From Pseudoduganella lutea (GTDB lineage: Bacteria > Pseudomonadota > Gammaproteobacteria > Burkholderiales > Burkholderiaceae_D): a DNA stretch of 64,000 nt. The notes below the pieces were generated by a model. That model saw only the letters and a list, made by a program, of their open reading frames with translations, was not told the origin of the DNA and ran no database searches. The first letter of the stretch is position 1. Each line of letters opens with the position of its first letter. Below are positions 1 through 9,427 of this stretch, one piece after another. The stretch covers positions 5,270,001 to 5,334,000 of the forward strand of contig NZ_CP035913.1 of assembly GCF_004209755.1 (NCBI RefSeq), given 5' to 3'. The translations under genes and the position numbers were made by a program.

Positions 1-29
1 TCGGCTTGACCCAAGGAGGTGTTCTACGC

Positions 30-1646
30 ATGCGCTTTTTCCCCGCTTTTTTGCTATCGATCGTGCTCGCACTGGCGAGCCCCACCAGCTTTGCTCTGTT
101 TGCCGCCCCGAAACCCGCCGCGCCGGCTGCGCCGGCCGTCCAGCCCGACCCGCTGGGCCGCGAGACGCCGCGCGCGATGGTGTCCGGCCTGCTCGAAGCG
201 CTGGCCGAACCCGATTACGACCGCGCCGCCATGTATTTCGACCAGCCCACCGCGAACAGCGCGCGGCAGCGGATGAAGGCCGTCAACCAGGCACGCGGCT
301 TCCACGCGCTGCTCGACGAGGGCGGCACGCTGGACCCGTTCGCGGCCCTGTCGAACGAACCGGGCGGCCGGCTCGACGACGACCTGCCGCTCGACCAGGA
401 GCACATCGGCGACGTGACCATCAAGGGCAAGCCGGTGCCGGTGCTCGCATCGCTGGCCAAGGAAGGCGACCGGCAGGTCTGGCGCATCTCGAAGGAAACG
501 CAGGCGCTCATCGCCGCCGAGAGCCAGATTGCCGCCGCGGCGCAGGAACCGGTGCAGAATGAACTCGTCGTTGGCGGCGCGCCGCTGAAGGACTGGGCGA
601 TCCTCGTCGGGCTGGCCATCCTCGTCTTCGGCGGCCTGTGGATACTGTCCGTGCTCATGATCGCCGCGGTGCGCCGCATGGTGACCGACCCCGCGGCCAA
701 TGGCGCCTACCGCTTCATCGAGGCGGCGCTGCCGCCGTTCAGCCTCGTCGTCGCCGTGGCCGTGTTCTACAACTGGGCGGACCAGCTGCCCGTCGCCATC
801 GTGGCGCGCCAGGCCCTGCTGCGCTACACGGGCATCGTCACCGTCATCGCGGTCGTGTGGTTCGGGCTGCGCCTCGTCGATGCGATCGCCGAACTCGTCA
901 TCACCCGCATGCGCCGGCAGGGGCGGCGGCAGATCGTTTCCGTCATCACGCTGCTGCGGCGCACCGTGAAGGTATTGCTGCTGCTGTTCTCCGGCATCGG
1001 CATCCTCGACACCTTCGGCATCGACGTGACCACGGGCATCGCGGCACTCGGTATCGGCGGTATCGCGCTGGCGCTGGGCGCGCAGAAGACGGTGGAAAAC
1101 CTCGTGGGCAGCGTGACCGTGATCGCCGACCGCCCGTTGCAGGTGGGCGACTTCATCAAGGTCGGCGACGTGGTCGGCACGGTGGAAGACGTGGGCATCC
1201 GCTCGACCCGCATCCGAACGGGCGAACGCACGGTCGTGACGATTCCGAACGGCGACCTGTCGGCACGCCAGATCGAGAACTTCGCGGACCGCGACCGCTT
1301 TCTGTTCAATCCCGTCATCGCCGTGGACCATGCAACGCCGTCGGCGAAGCTGAAGGAAGCCATCACCATCGTGCAGCAGGTGCTGGCCGAGGAGGAGCAC
1401 ATCGCCGAAGGCGCCCGGGCCCGGCTGGGCAGCATCGGCGAGCGCTCCTTCAACATCGACGTGTTCGCCTATATCGACGTGCGCGAATTCGACGTGCAGG
1501 TCGTCATCCGCGAAACGCTGCTGCTGACCATCTACGAGCGGCTCGAAGCGGCGGGGATCGACCTGGCATTCCCCAACCAGACCATCCTGCTGTCGCATCC
1601 GCACGAAGCTGCCGCCATTGCCGAACCGGAAGAGGCGACGCGGTAA
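30..1646 (+). CDS. Mechanosensitive ion channel, MscS family
   Basis: A 538-residue inner-membrane channel that should open under membrane tension to release small solutes during osmotic downshock. I start it at the ATG at 30 because AGGAGGT lies just upstream at 14-20; a TTG at 6 is in frame but has no such site. The protein has a signal peptide (about residues 1-22), a periplasmic region of about 170 residues, then four or more hydrophobic segments. The MscS pore and beta-domain signature follows: a Gly/Ala-rich helix (GIAALGIGGIALALGAQKT), then RPLQVGDFIKVGD and TIPNG. It is longer than E. coli MscS (about 286 residues) because of the N-terminal extension. It stands alone, followed by a repeat-rich gap. 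Confidence 0.93.
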   Translation: MRFFPAFLLSIVLALASPTSFALFAAPKPAAPAAPAVQPDPLGRETPRAMVSGLLEALAEPDYDRAAMYFDQPTANSARQRMKAVNQARGFHALLDEGGTLDPFAALSNEPGGRLDDDLPLDQEHIGDVTIKGKPVPVLASLAKEGDRQVWRISKETQALIAAESQIAAAAQEPVQNELVVGGAPLKDWAILVGLAILVFGGLWILSVLMIAAVRRMVTDPAANGAYRFIEAALPPFSLVVAVAVFYNWADQLPVAIVARQALLRYTGIVTVIAVVWFGLRLVDAIAELVITRMRRQGRRQIVSVITLLRRTVKVLLLLFSGIGILDTFGIDVTTGIAALGIGGIALALGAQKTVENLVGSVTVIADRPLQVGDFIKVGDVVGTVEDVGIRSTRIRTGERTVVTIPNGDLSARQIENFADRDRFLFNPVIAVDHATPSAKLKEAITIVQQVLAEEEHIAEGARARLGSIGERSFNIDVFAYIDVREFDVQVVIRETLLLTIYERLEAAGIDLAFPNQTILLSHPHEAAAIAEPEEATR

Positions 1647-1719
1647 TGCAGACCGGGGTCGGACCCTAATGTCGTTAAGTTAAGGCGACGTGACCATTTG
1701 GGTTGGCACTAGCGTGCCT

Positions 1720-1770
1720 GGTGTCGGACATTTTTTCCGGGCGCTTTATCCGGAAAATGTGTCGGACACC
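1720..1770. repeat. 51-nt GGTGTCGGACA inverted repeat, copy 1
   Basis: Two arms of 21 nt, 1720-1740 and 1750-1770, form an imperfect inverted repeat around a 9-nt centre; the arms begin and end with GGTGTC and GACACC. It matches the element at 12177-12227 over all 51 positions with two substitutions, both in the 9-nt centre. Confidence 0.8.
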
Positions 1771-1824
1771 GGTTTTCGCCTGATGTTGCCGAATTCCTGA
1801 GCGGAAAACCGGTGTCCGGAAGGA

Positions 1825-1890
1825 GTGAAGGCATGCATGCCTTCACCGCTTGGCAGGCGCGAAGCATGCTTCGCGAAACCCCTGCCAAGC
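1825..1890. repeat. Two-hairpin repeat element, copy 1
   Basis: A 66-nt structured element. A perfect 22-nt palindrome centred on GGCATGCATGCC (1825-1846) is followed by CGCTTGGCAGGC (1847-1858), a second perfect 16-nt palindrome GCGAAGCATGCTTCGC (1859-1874) and GAAACCCCTGCCAAGC (1875-1890). The flanks TTGGCAGG and CCTGCCAA can also pair, enclosing the second hairpin. A copy with the same layout lies at 31989-32053. Confidence 0.75.
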
Positions 1891-2100
1891 CACCAAGAGG
1901 CCGGTGTCCGACACCAATACGCTAGCGCCGCAAACTCCATCGATCTTTGCTAACTGAACGGCATTAGGGTCAGACCCCGATCTATGGCAATATTTCCCTG
2001 AATCGGGGTCAGACCCCGGTTCGCACCATGCAAGAGTGGCCAGCTTAGTTGATTTGGCGTAAGATACCCGGTTCCGTCCAGCCGCTATCGATCCCGCACC

Positions 2101-2352
2101 ATGAACAGCGAAGCCACCACCTTCCGGGAAGCCATTGCCCTCGTCCTGCGCGCCTGCCGCGCGGCGCTCCCGTTTTTCCTCAGCATCGAAACGTGGCTGA
2201 TGGTCGCGGTCGCGGCCGTCACCGTGGGGGGCTTCTGGCTGGCGTTCATGGGCGACCTGCGCAGCCTCGTGGCCTTCGGTGCCGCGGTGGGCTACCTGGC
2301 GCTGCGCTCCATGCTGCACGCCAGGCGCATTCTCGGCTGGCCATTCCTCTGA
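2101..2352 (+). CDS. Small two-helix membrane protein, unknown function
   Basis: An 83-residue protein I do not recognise. It has a short charged N-terminus and a hydrophobic stretch at about residues 29-51 (WLMVAVAAVTVGGFWLAF). A second, weaker stretch at about 57-70 is followed by a basic patch (HARRILGWPF). This suggests a small inner-membrane protein with two helices. The start is the ATG at 2101; no strong ribosome-binding site is visible. It lies 63 nt before the peroxidase gene on the same strand, so co-transcription is possible. Coding character matches its neighbours, but nothing indicates a job. Confidence 0.6.
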   Translation: MNSEATTFREAIALVLRACRAALPFFLSIETWLMVAVAAVTVGGFWLAFMGDLRSLVAFGAAVGYLALRSMLHARRILGWPFL

Positions 2353-2415
2353 GTCGCGCCGGCGCAAAGCGCGCCGCGCCGGTACAATGGCCTGTCCAAT
2401 ATTGAAAGGAATGCC

Positions 2416-2961
2416 ATGGCCGCACTGCACGACATTGCCCTGAAACGCATCGACGGGACCGACGACACACTGGCCGCGCACCGCGGCAAGGTCCTCCTCG
2501 TCGTCAACGTCGCCTCGAAGTGCGGGCTCACGCCGCAATACGCCGGCCTCGAAGCGCTGTACCAGGAAAAGCGCGCGCAGGGCCTCGAAGTGCTGGGCTT
2601 TCCCGCCAACGACTTCATGGGCCAGGAGCCGGGCAGCGACGAAGACATCAGCGCCTTCTGCTCGCTGAACTACGACGTCAAGTTCCCCCTGTATTCCAAG
2701 ATTTCCGTGCTGGGCGACACGCAGCATCCGCTGTATGCCGCGCTGGTCGCGGCGCAGCCGGCGGCCACCGGCGACGGCCCGTTCCGCGAAAAGCTCACGC
2801 AGTACGGCGTGCACCCGGCCCGCAAGGAAGACGTGTTGTGGAACTTTGAAAAATTCCTCATCGGCCGCAATGGCGACGTCGTCGGCCGTTTCGCGCCGGA
2901 CGTCACGGCGGACGACCCGAGCCTCGTGGCTGCCATCGACGCCGAACTCGCCAGGCCGTAA
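2416..2961 (+). CDS. Glutathione peroxidase family protein
   Basis: A 181-residue thiol peroxidase of the glutathione peroxidase family, which reduces hydrogen or organic peroxides in the cytoplasm using glutathione or thioredoxin. The family signature NVASKCGLTPQY puts the peroxidatic cysteine at Cys36, and VLWNFEKFLI carries the conserved Trp and Asn. The usual FPCNQF motif reads FPANDF here (residues 62-67). The resolving-type cysteine is therefore absent, and the catalytic Gln of the classical tetrad is replaced by Asp66. The start is supported by AAGGA before the ATG. Length is normal for the family. Confidence 0.93.
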   Translation: MAALHDIALKRIDGTDDTLAAHRGKVLLVVNVASKCGLTPQYAGLEALYQEKRAQGLEVLGFPANDFMGQEPGSDEDISAFCSLNYDVKFPLYSKISVLGDTQHPLYAALVAAQPAATGDGPFREKLTQYGVHPARKEDVLWNFEKFLIGRNGDVVGRFAPDVTADDPSLVAAIDAELARP

Positions 2962-3052
2962 GCTAACCGCCACCGCACGCCTGCCGCAGCGATGCGTCGG
3001 GTATTGACGTCCCGCGCCGCCGACCCCGCGGCCACGGATCACGGAGCGTTCC

Positions 3053-3988
3053 ATGGAACTGATCGACATCGTCCTGAAGGCGGGCCGCTCGGCCGTCGAG
3101 CTGTCGCTGTTCATCCTGCTGCCCATCATGGTCGTCATGCTGGCCCTGATGCGGCTGCTGGAAGCGCGCGGGGTGGTGGACTGGGTGGTGGCGAAACTCG
3201 CCCCCGTGCTGAAGCCGGTCGGCCTGACGGGCCTGAGCGTGTTCGCCGCCCTGCAAATCAGCTTTGTGAGTTTTGCCGCGCCGATCGCCACGCTGGCGAT
3301 GATGGAGCAGCGCGGCGCGTCGGACCGGCACCTGGCCGCGACGCTCGCCATGGTCTTCGCCATGGGCCAGGCCAACGTCATGTTCCCCATGGCCGCGCTG
3401 GACTTGCGGCTTGGCTTGGCGCTCGCCGTGTCGGTGGCCGGCGGCCTGCTGGCCGCCGCGGCCACGTATTACGGCTTCGGCCGCGCCCTGTCCACGCGCG
3501 AGAAGCCGATGGACGAAACCCTCAAGCATCCGGTCGCCGAAGACGGCAAGGGCATCCTCGATGTCATCAACCGCGCCGGCGCCGAAGCATTCCGCATCGC
3601 GGTCGGCGTGATCCCGATGCTGGTGCTGTCGCTGGTGGCGATCACCATCCTGCGCGAGCTCGGGCTGTTCGCCTGGCTGACCGGGCTGCTCGCGCCACTG
3701 CTGCAAGCCGCGTCCATCGACCCCAGCCTCGTCCTGCTGACGCTGACGAAGGCGCTTGCCGGCGGCACGGCGGTCTTTGGTTTGCTGGGCGACATGCACC
3801 GTGACGGCACCGCCAATGCACTGCTGGTGAACCAGAGCGCGGGCTGGCTGATCCACACGATGGACCTTCCCGGCGTCGCCATCCTCATCTCCGCCGGCAA
3901 GCGCGTGGCGAAGGTGTGCCTGCCCGCGGTGCTGGGCGGCTGCGTCGGCATCGCGGCGCGCACCGTGGCCCACGTGCTGCTGGGGTAG
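3053..3988 (+). CDS. Nucleoside-recognition (Gate) domain membrane protein
   Basis: A 311-residue polytopic inner-membrane protein with two homologous hydrophobic halves (about residues 10-150 and 185-305) separated by a hydrophilic linker. The halves resemble the Gate/nucleoside-recognition domains of spore maturation proteins and concentrative nucleoside carriers. Gly/Ala-rich helices such as LTKALAGGTAVFGLLGD are typical. It may transport or sense a small solute, but the substrate cannot be read from the sequence. GGAG lies 8 nt before the ATG. It appears to be a single-gene unit between the peroxidase and the aldehyde dehydrogenase. Confidence 0.75.
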   Translation: MELIDIVLKAGRSAVELSLFILLPIMVVMLALMRLLEARGVVDWVVAKLAPVLKPVGLTGLSVFAALQISFVSFAAPIATLAMMEQRGASDRHLAATLAMVFAMGQANVMFPMAALDLRLGLALAVSVAGGLLAAAATYYGFGRALSTREKPMDETLKHPVAEDGKGILDVINRAGAEAFRIAVGVIPMLVLSLVAITILRELGLFAWLTGLLAPLLQAASIDPSLVLLTLTKALAGGTAVFGLLGDMHRDGTANALLVNQSAGWLIHTMDLPGVAILISAGKRVAKVCLPAVLGGCVGIAARTVAHVLLG

Positions 3989-4160
3989 CGGCCCTGGCGG
4001 CGCCCGGGCAGCCGGTGCGATGCCGCATCGCGGCGCTTTTGTGAAATAATCGCCAGGTGACATCTCGCCGGCACCAGACCGGAAACAGGATGGCATGGCG
4101 CTTGCAGACCCTGCATCATGCGCAAGCGTTCCCTTACTCCAACAGAGAAACGAGGACGAC

Positions 4161-5680
<1,520 letters not shown>

Positions 5681-5681
<1 letters not shown>

Positions 5682-6079
5682 TGGCGCACGGCGACGCGAT
5701 GACGGACCCCGTCCCCCGCGTGACCGCGACCCCCGCCGCGCTGGCCTTCATCGGTGAGCTGCGGCGGCGCCATGGCCCGCTGATGTTTTTCCAGTCCGGC
5801 GGTTGCTGCGACGGCAGCGCCCCCATGTGCTATCCGGATGGCGAATTCAACGTGAGCGACACGGATGTCCGCCTCGGCGAGCTCGATGGGGCGCCGTTCT
5901 ACATGGGCGTCGAGCAGTTCGCCTACTGGGAGCACACGCAACTGATCATCGACGTGGTCGAGGGGAACGGTGGCATGTTCTCGCTCGATAACGGCACGGG
6001 CCGGCGGTTCTTGACGCGCTCGCGCCTGTTCACGGACGAGGAGTGCGAACGGCTGCGGGCGGGCGGTTCCGGCCGCTAG
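5681..6079 (+). CDS. DUF779 protein, partner of the aldehyde dehydrogenase
   Basis: A 132-residue DUF779 protein. The family is small, cytoplasmic and repeatedly found directly after acetaldehyde-type dehydrogenases; its biochemical role is not settled. The cysteine-rich stretch QSGGCCDGSAPMCY (about residues 39-52) is characteristic and suggests metal or redox chemistry, which is inference. It starts on the A of the preceding TGA, a 1-nt overlap implying coupled translation. An in-frame ATG six codons later is an alternative start. Function is suggested mainly by context: it may support or protect the dehydrogenase. Confidence 0.88.
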
Positions 6080-6123
6080 TGCCCAGCCGTGGGAAGGCGC
6101 GGCCGGCCGTGGCCGGCCGCGCT

Positions 6124-7014
6124 TCAGAACTTCAGGATTTCGCCGTCGGCCGGAATGCGCACGCGGTCCTGGACGCCGTGCTGTGTCACATGCTCCTGCA
6201 ATTGCTTGCGGCTCAGCGTCATGTGGTTGATCGCATCCAGATGGGTCGCAACGATGGTGGCGTTTGGCATGCGCTGCCAGGCGTGCAGCACGTCGTCCTT
6301 GCCCATGATGATGGAGCCGGTGAAGCCCACCACGCGGGCGTCGCCGGCGTTCAGGACAATCACGTCCGGCTTGAACCTTGCCAGAGCCTGGTCGACGTCA
6401 CGCTGCCAGATCGTATCGCCCACGACATAGACGGTTTTCATGCCCGGTGCCTGGAAGACGATGCCCATCGCCTCGCCGAGCAAGTCGGCCAGCGGTTTCT
6501 TCGAGTACATCTGATCCGTACCATGCTGGCCGCCGACCCTGGTCAGCTGCACGCCTTCGAACACGGCAGTCCCGTCGAGAATGCGGACATTCGTGTAGCC
6601 CTGGCCGCGAATGAGCTTGGCATCCGCGTCATGCTGCACGAACAGCGGCATCGCCTTGGGCACGAACTGGTGGTCGCCCCCGTCCCAGTGGTCGAGGTGG
6701 GTATGGCTCACGATCACCGCGTCCACCCCTTGCATGATGTCTTTTGCCGGCATCGGCAGTTCGACGAGCGGGTTGCGCAGCTGGCTGTTGAAGGTGCCCG
6801 GGAAACCGGGATACTGGCCCTTTTTGGCCAGGAAAGGATCGACGAGGAAAGTCTTTCCGCCATAGCTGATCTTCATCGTGGCGTTGCGAATCTGCTGGAC
6901 CTGGACGGATTGCGTTGCCGTGGCCGTCCCGGTGTCCGGTGCTGCGTGGGCCATGATACCCGCCGTGCCGAGGGTCACGGCCAACAAGAAGGCCAGGGTG
7001 GTCGATCGTTGCAT
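6124..7014 (-). CDS. Secreted metallo-beta-lactamase-fold hydrolase
   Basis: A 296-residue protein with a signal peptide (about residues 1-25, ending near AHA) and a metallo-beta-lactamase fold. SHTHLDHWDGGDH is the HxHxDH zinc-binding motif, and further ligands are likely in VVGDT and ATHLD. It resembles the UlaG/YycJ-like beta-lactamase superfamily 2 group, acting in the periplasm on an unknown substrate; beta-lactam hydrolysis should not be assumed. I choose the ATG at 7014, preceded by GGAG at a good distance; an in-frame ATG at 7026 lies upstream of that site. It is divergent from the methyltransferase gene, with 126 nt between them. Confidence 0.87.
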   Translation of the reverse strand: MQRSTTLAFLLAVTLGTAGIMAHAAPDTGTATATQSVQVQQIRNATMKISYGGKTFLVDPFLAKKGQYPGFPGTFNSQLRNPLVELPMPAKDIMQGVDAVIVSHTHLDHWDGGDHQFVPKAMPLFVQHDADAKLIRGQGYTNVRILDGTAVFEGVQLTRVGGQHGTDQMYSKKPLADLLGEAMGIVFQAPGMKTVYVVGDTIWQRDVDQALARFKPDVIVLNAGDARVVGFTGSIIMGKDDVLHAWQRMPNATIVATHLDAINHMTLSRKQLQEHVTQHGVQDRVRIPADGEILKF

Positions 7015-7140
7015 GTGCTGCTCCATGAAGGTGATTGATGGCAGCATTGTGACGGCGGATCGCTGGCGCTCATATTGGCCCGTATGCCAATTAACGATAG
7101 TTTCAGGCCAAATCGCTGACTTCTTCACCATGACCACACC

Positions 7141-7947
7141 ATGACATCCACCGACGCGCAATTCGCGGGTCTGCTCCCGCAGCACTACGAACGCCATCTC
7201 GTGCCGCTGCTGTTCGAACCCTACGCGCGCGACCTCGTCGCGCGCGCCGTGGACCTGGCGCCGGGGCGGCTGCTGGAAATCGCCGCGGGAACGGGCATCG
7301 TGACCCGCCATCTCGTGATGGCGCTGCCATCGGCGCACATCGTCGCCACCGACCTGAATCCGGGCATGCTGGCGCTGGGGCGCGCGGCAATCGACTCACC
7401 CCGGCTGGCCTGGCAGGTCGCCGATGCGATGCACTTGCCCTTCGGTGATGCGGGTTTCGACCTGGTGGTGTGCCAGTTCGGCGTGATGTTCTTTCCCGAT
7501 AAGCCAGCGGCGTTCGCCGAGGCGCGCCGCGTGCTCGCGCCCGGCGGCCGCCTGCTGTTCAACGTGTGGGATGCGCTGGCGGCCAATGCCTTTGCCCGCG
7601 AGGTGCAGGCCGCGATGGAAGAACTGTTTCCCGCCGATCCGCCAGGCTTCCTCGCCCGCACGCCGCACGGCTACCATGACCAGGATGCGATCGTGCGCGA
7701 CCTGGCGGCGGCCGGCTTCACGTCGCCGCCGGACATCGAGACGGTGGCCCTGCAAGGCCGTGCCGCCGATGCGGCGAGCGTGGCGGCGGGCCTGTGCGAG
7801 GGCACGCCATTGCGGCTGGAGATCGCGGCGCGGGGCGGCGATCCGGCGGCCGCCACGGCTTTCGCGGCGGCTCGCCTGGCGCGGCGTTTCGGCGATGGCC
7901 CGCTTGCCGGCGCCATGCGCGCCCACGTCATTTCGGTTGCGGCATGA
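7141..7947 (+). CDS. Class I SAM-dependent methyltransferase
   Basis: A 268-residue cytoplasmic methyltransferase of the UbiE/Methyltransf_11 type. Motif I is LLEIAAGTGIVTRHL (residues about 40-54), the acidic loop is VATDLNPGML, and motifs II-III are FDLVVCQFGVMFFPD and EARRVLAPGGRLLFN. These bind S-adenosylmethionine; the acceptor molecule is unknown. The 3' end overlaps the converging haloperoxidase gene by 20 nt. No neighbour reveals a pathway. Confidence 0.9.
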   Translation: MTSTDAQFAGLLPQHYERHLVPLLFEPYARDLVARAVDLAPGRLLEIAAGTGIVTRHLVMALPSAHIVATDLNPGMLALGRAAIDSPRLAWQVADAMHLPFGDAGFDLVVCQFGVMFFPDKPAAFAEARRVLAPGGRLLFNVWDALAANAFAREVQAAMEELFPADPPGFLARTPHGYHDQDAIVRDLAAAGFTSPPDIETVALQGRAADAASVAAGLCEGTPLRLEIAARGGDPAAATAFAAARLARRFGDGPLAGAMRAHVISVAA

Positions 7948-9214
7948 ACGCGTGGCCCATCGTCCATGCCGCGACCTTCCTGCCCACTTCGGCCCCGGCG
8001 GCGGTCGAATAGCGGAAGTGCATGCCGCCGTAAATGCGCGCCATCCTGCTTTCGGCGGCCAGCGCATCGGTGTCCGTGTAGGTACGGGTCGCGTTGGTGA
8101 CCTTGCTGTCCCAGGTGAACGTGACCTGGTCGGTGCCGTAGTACTGCCGCAGCAATTCGCCCAGCGTGGCGGCGGAGCAGGAATGCGCCGCGGGATACTC
8201 GGGATGGTTCGGCGTGGGCAGCAGCGGTGTCCACGCGGGGTCGGCGGCGGTGGCCGGGTTGCCGTCCGTTTCCGCCAGTGGAATGGCGCTCTGCGGCCGC
8301 CACGTGTCGTAGTGGTACTTCGCCTCCAGGCACGCGCCGATGGCATCGGCATAGTTCGTGTAGATCGCCGCCATCAGCCGGGCCGCATCGGCCGTATCCG
8401 CCGTGGTGCGGGCGAAGCGGCCGAAGTTGCGGGTGAAGTACGGGGGCGGTGCTTCGGAATGGAAGCGCGCCAGTTCCAGCTGACCGGCCGAGCGCCGCGT
8501 GCTGTGCGTTCCGCCGAGTTCCTTGACCTCGTTGAAGTCGGCGGCATACTCGGCGCTGTCGAGCGCGGGCGGCGGTGGCGGGCGGAACTGGGCGATGGTC
8601 GTCAGCGTGAACGGGCGGATCGTCGGCCAGTGGCGGTTGATCGGGTCCTTGCCCCGGAACCGGCCCGGCGTTTCCCGCGCCGCGTAGCCGGGCAATGACG
8701 TCGCCCGGCCGTCAGCCGCGCGGCGTTCCAGGTGCGCCGCCGCCGACGCCTTGCCAAGCGCAATGCCGCGTGCCCTGGCGGCATCGTCGGGAAGCGCCGC
8801 CATGAAGCGTTCGTGGGCCTCGCGGTACTGGTCGGCACGACCGGGAAAGAGCGCGCGCAGCACCTCGTAGGCGGCACTGCCCGCGGCCGCGTCGGCGGAG
8901 GCGCTCCCGTCGGGCCGCTGCGGCGCATACTGGAACGGCCGGTAGCGCCGGTCAATCGCCATGACGGCGTCGTACATGGCCAGGTGCAGCGTCGCCATGT
9001 CGGCCGGGAACGCGGCATATTTTTCCGCCTCCGTCGTTGCCGCCGCGGCCTTCGCGGTGACGGTGGCGGCGCCGATATCGTGCCAGTGCGCGATCGCATT
9101 GGTCTTGTCGGCTGCCAGGATGACGCGCTGGCCGCCGGAGGGCTGGGCGTTGGCGGGGAAGGAGGCCGTGATCGCGACGAGGGCGGCGCACAGGCACGGG
9201 AGGATGGCATGCAT
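7928..9214 (-). CDS. Vanadium-dependent haloperoxidase / PAP2-type phosphatase
   Basis: A 428-residue exported protein (signal peptide about residues 1-23, ending near ANA) of the vanadium haloperoxidase/PAP2 superfamily. The vanadate- or phosphate-binding residues can be placed: Lys and Arg in KYHYDTWRPQSAI, the His of HPEYPAAHSCSAA (replacing PSGH), and Arg and His in RMARIYGGMHFRYS. Members either oxidise halides with hydrogen peroxide or hydrolyse phosphate esters, and sequence alone does not separate the two here. Many bacterial relatives are called phosphoesterases. It is monocistronic and converges on the methyltransferase gene. Confidence 0.85.
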   Translation of the reverse strand: MHAILPCLCAALVAITASFPANAQPSGGQRVILAADKTNAIAHWHDIGAATVTAKAAAATTEAEKYAAFPADMATLHLAMYDAVMAIDRRYRPFQYAPQRPDGSASADAAAGSAAYEVLRALFPGRADQYREAHERFMAALPDDAARARGIALGKASAAAHLERRAADGRATSLPGYAARETPGRFRGKDPINRHWPTIRPFTLTTIAQFRPPPPPALDSAEYAADFNEVKELGGTHSTRRSAGQLELARFHSEAPPPYFTRNFGRFARTTADTADAARLMAAIYTNYADAIGACLEAKYHYDTWRPQSAIPLAETDGNPATAADPAWTPLLPTPNHPEYPAAHSCSAATLGELLRQYYGTDQVTFTWDSKVTNATRTYTDTDALAAESRMARIYGGMHFRYSTAAGAEVGRKVAAWTMGHAFMPQPK

Positions 9215-9427
9215 GGTCGTTCCTTTCGATGGCAGGGCGGGGCAATTCGCGCGTGACTTCTCCGCGCAAGATCAATGGCGATAGTGCACCCGTTGCGCCA
9301 TGCGCGGTGTCATCGGTTGTCGTCGATCTGTATCGAACTGTACGGGCGGATGGTGTGCGATGGCGTGCCGGCCGGATGGCGGCGATTCCCTGCATGAGTT
9401 CTCAGGCGGACACCGGAATGCATCGCT

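Larger units (their letters stand above)
1647..2100. repeat. Intergenic cluster of REP-like palindromes
   Basis: No gene is seen in this 454-nt gap. It is filled with palindromic units of two classes: GGGTCGGACCC at 1656-1666, GGGTCAGACCC at 1967-1977 and CGGGGTCAGACCCCG at 2004-2018; and GGTGTC-type units at 1720-1770 and 1903-1915. The same units recur near 12.1, 16.3, 31.9 and 57.3 kb. The arrangement resembles REP/BIME sequences mobilised by RAYT transposases, but no such transposase is in the window, so that link is inference. Confidence 0.75.

Noticed and set aside
1825-1890. Possible integron attC-like site
   Set aside because: The paired stems suggest a folded recombination site, but there is no integrase, no gene cassette and no clear core GTTRRRY site. 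I keep it as a structured repeat only.
6124-7014. Beta-lactamase resistance gene
   Set aside because: The HxHxDH motif is shared by the whole superfamily. The sequence resembles general periplasmic hydrolases, not class B beta-lactamases.
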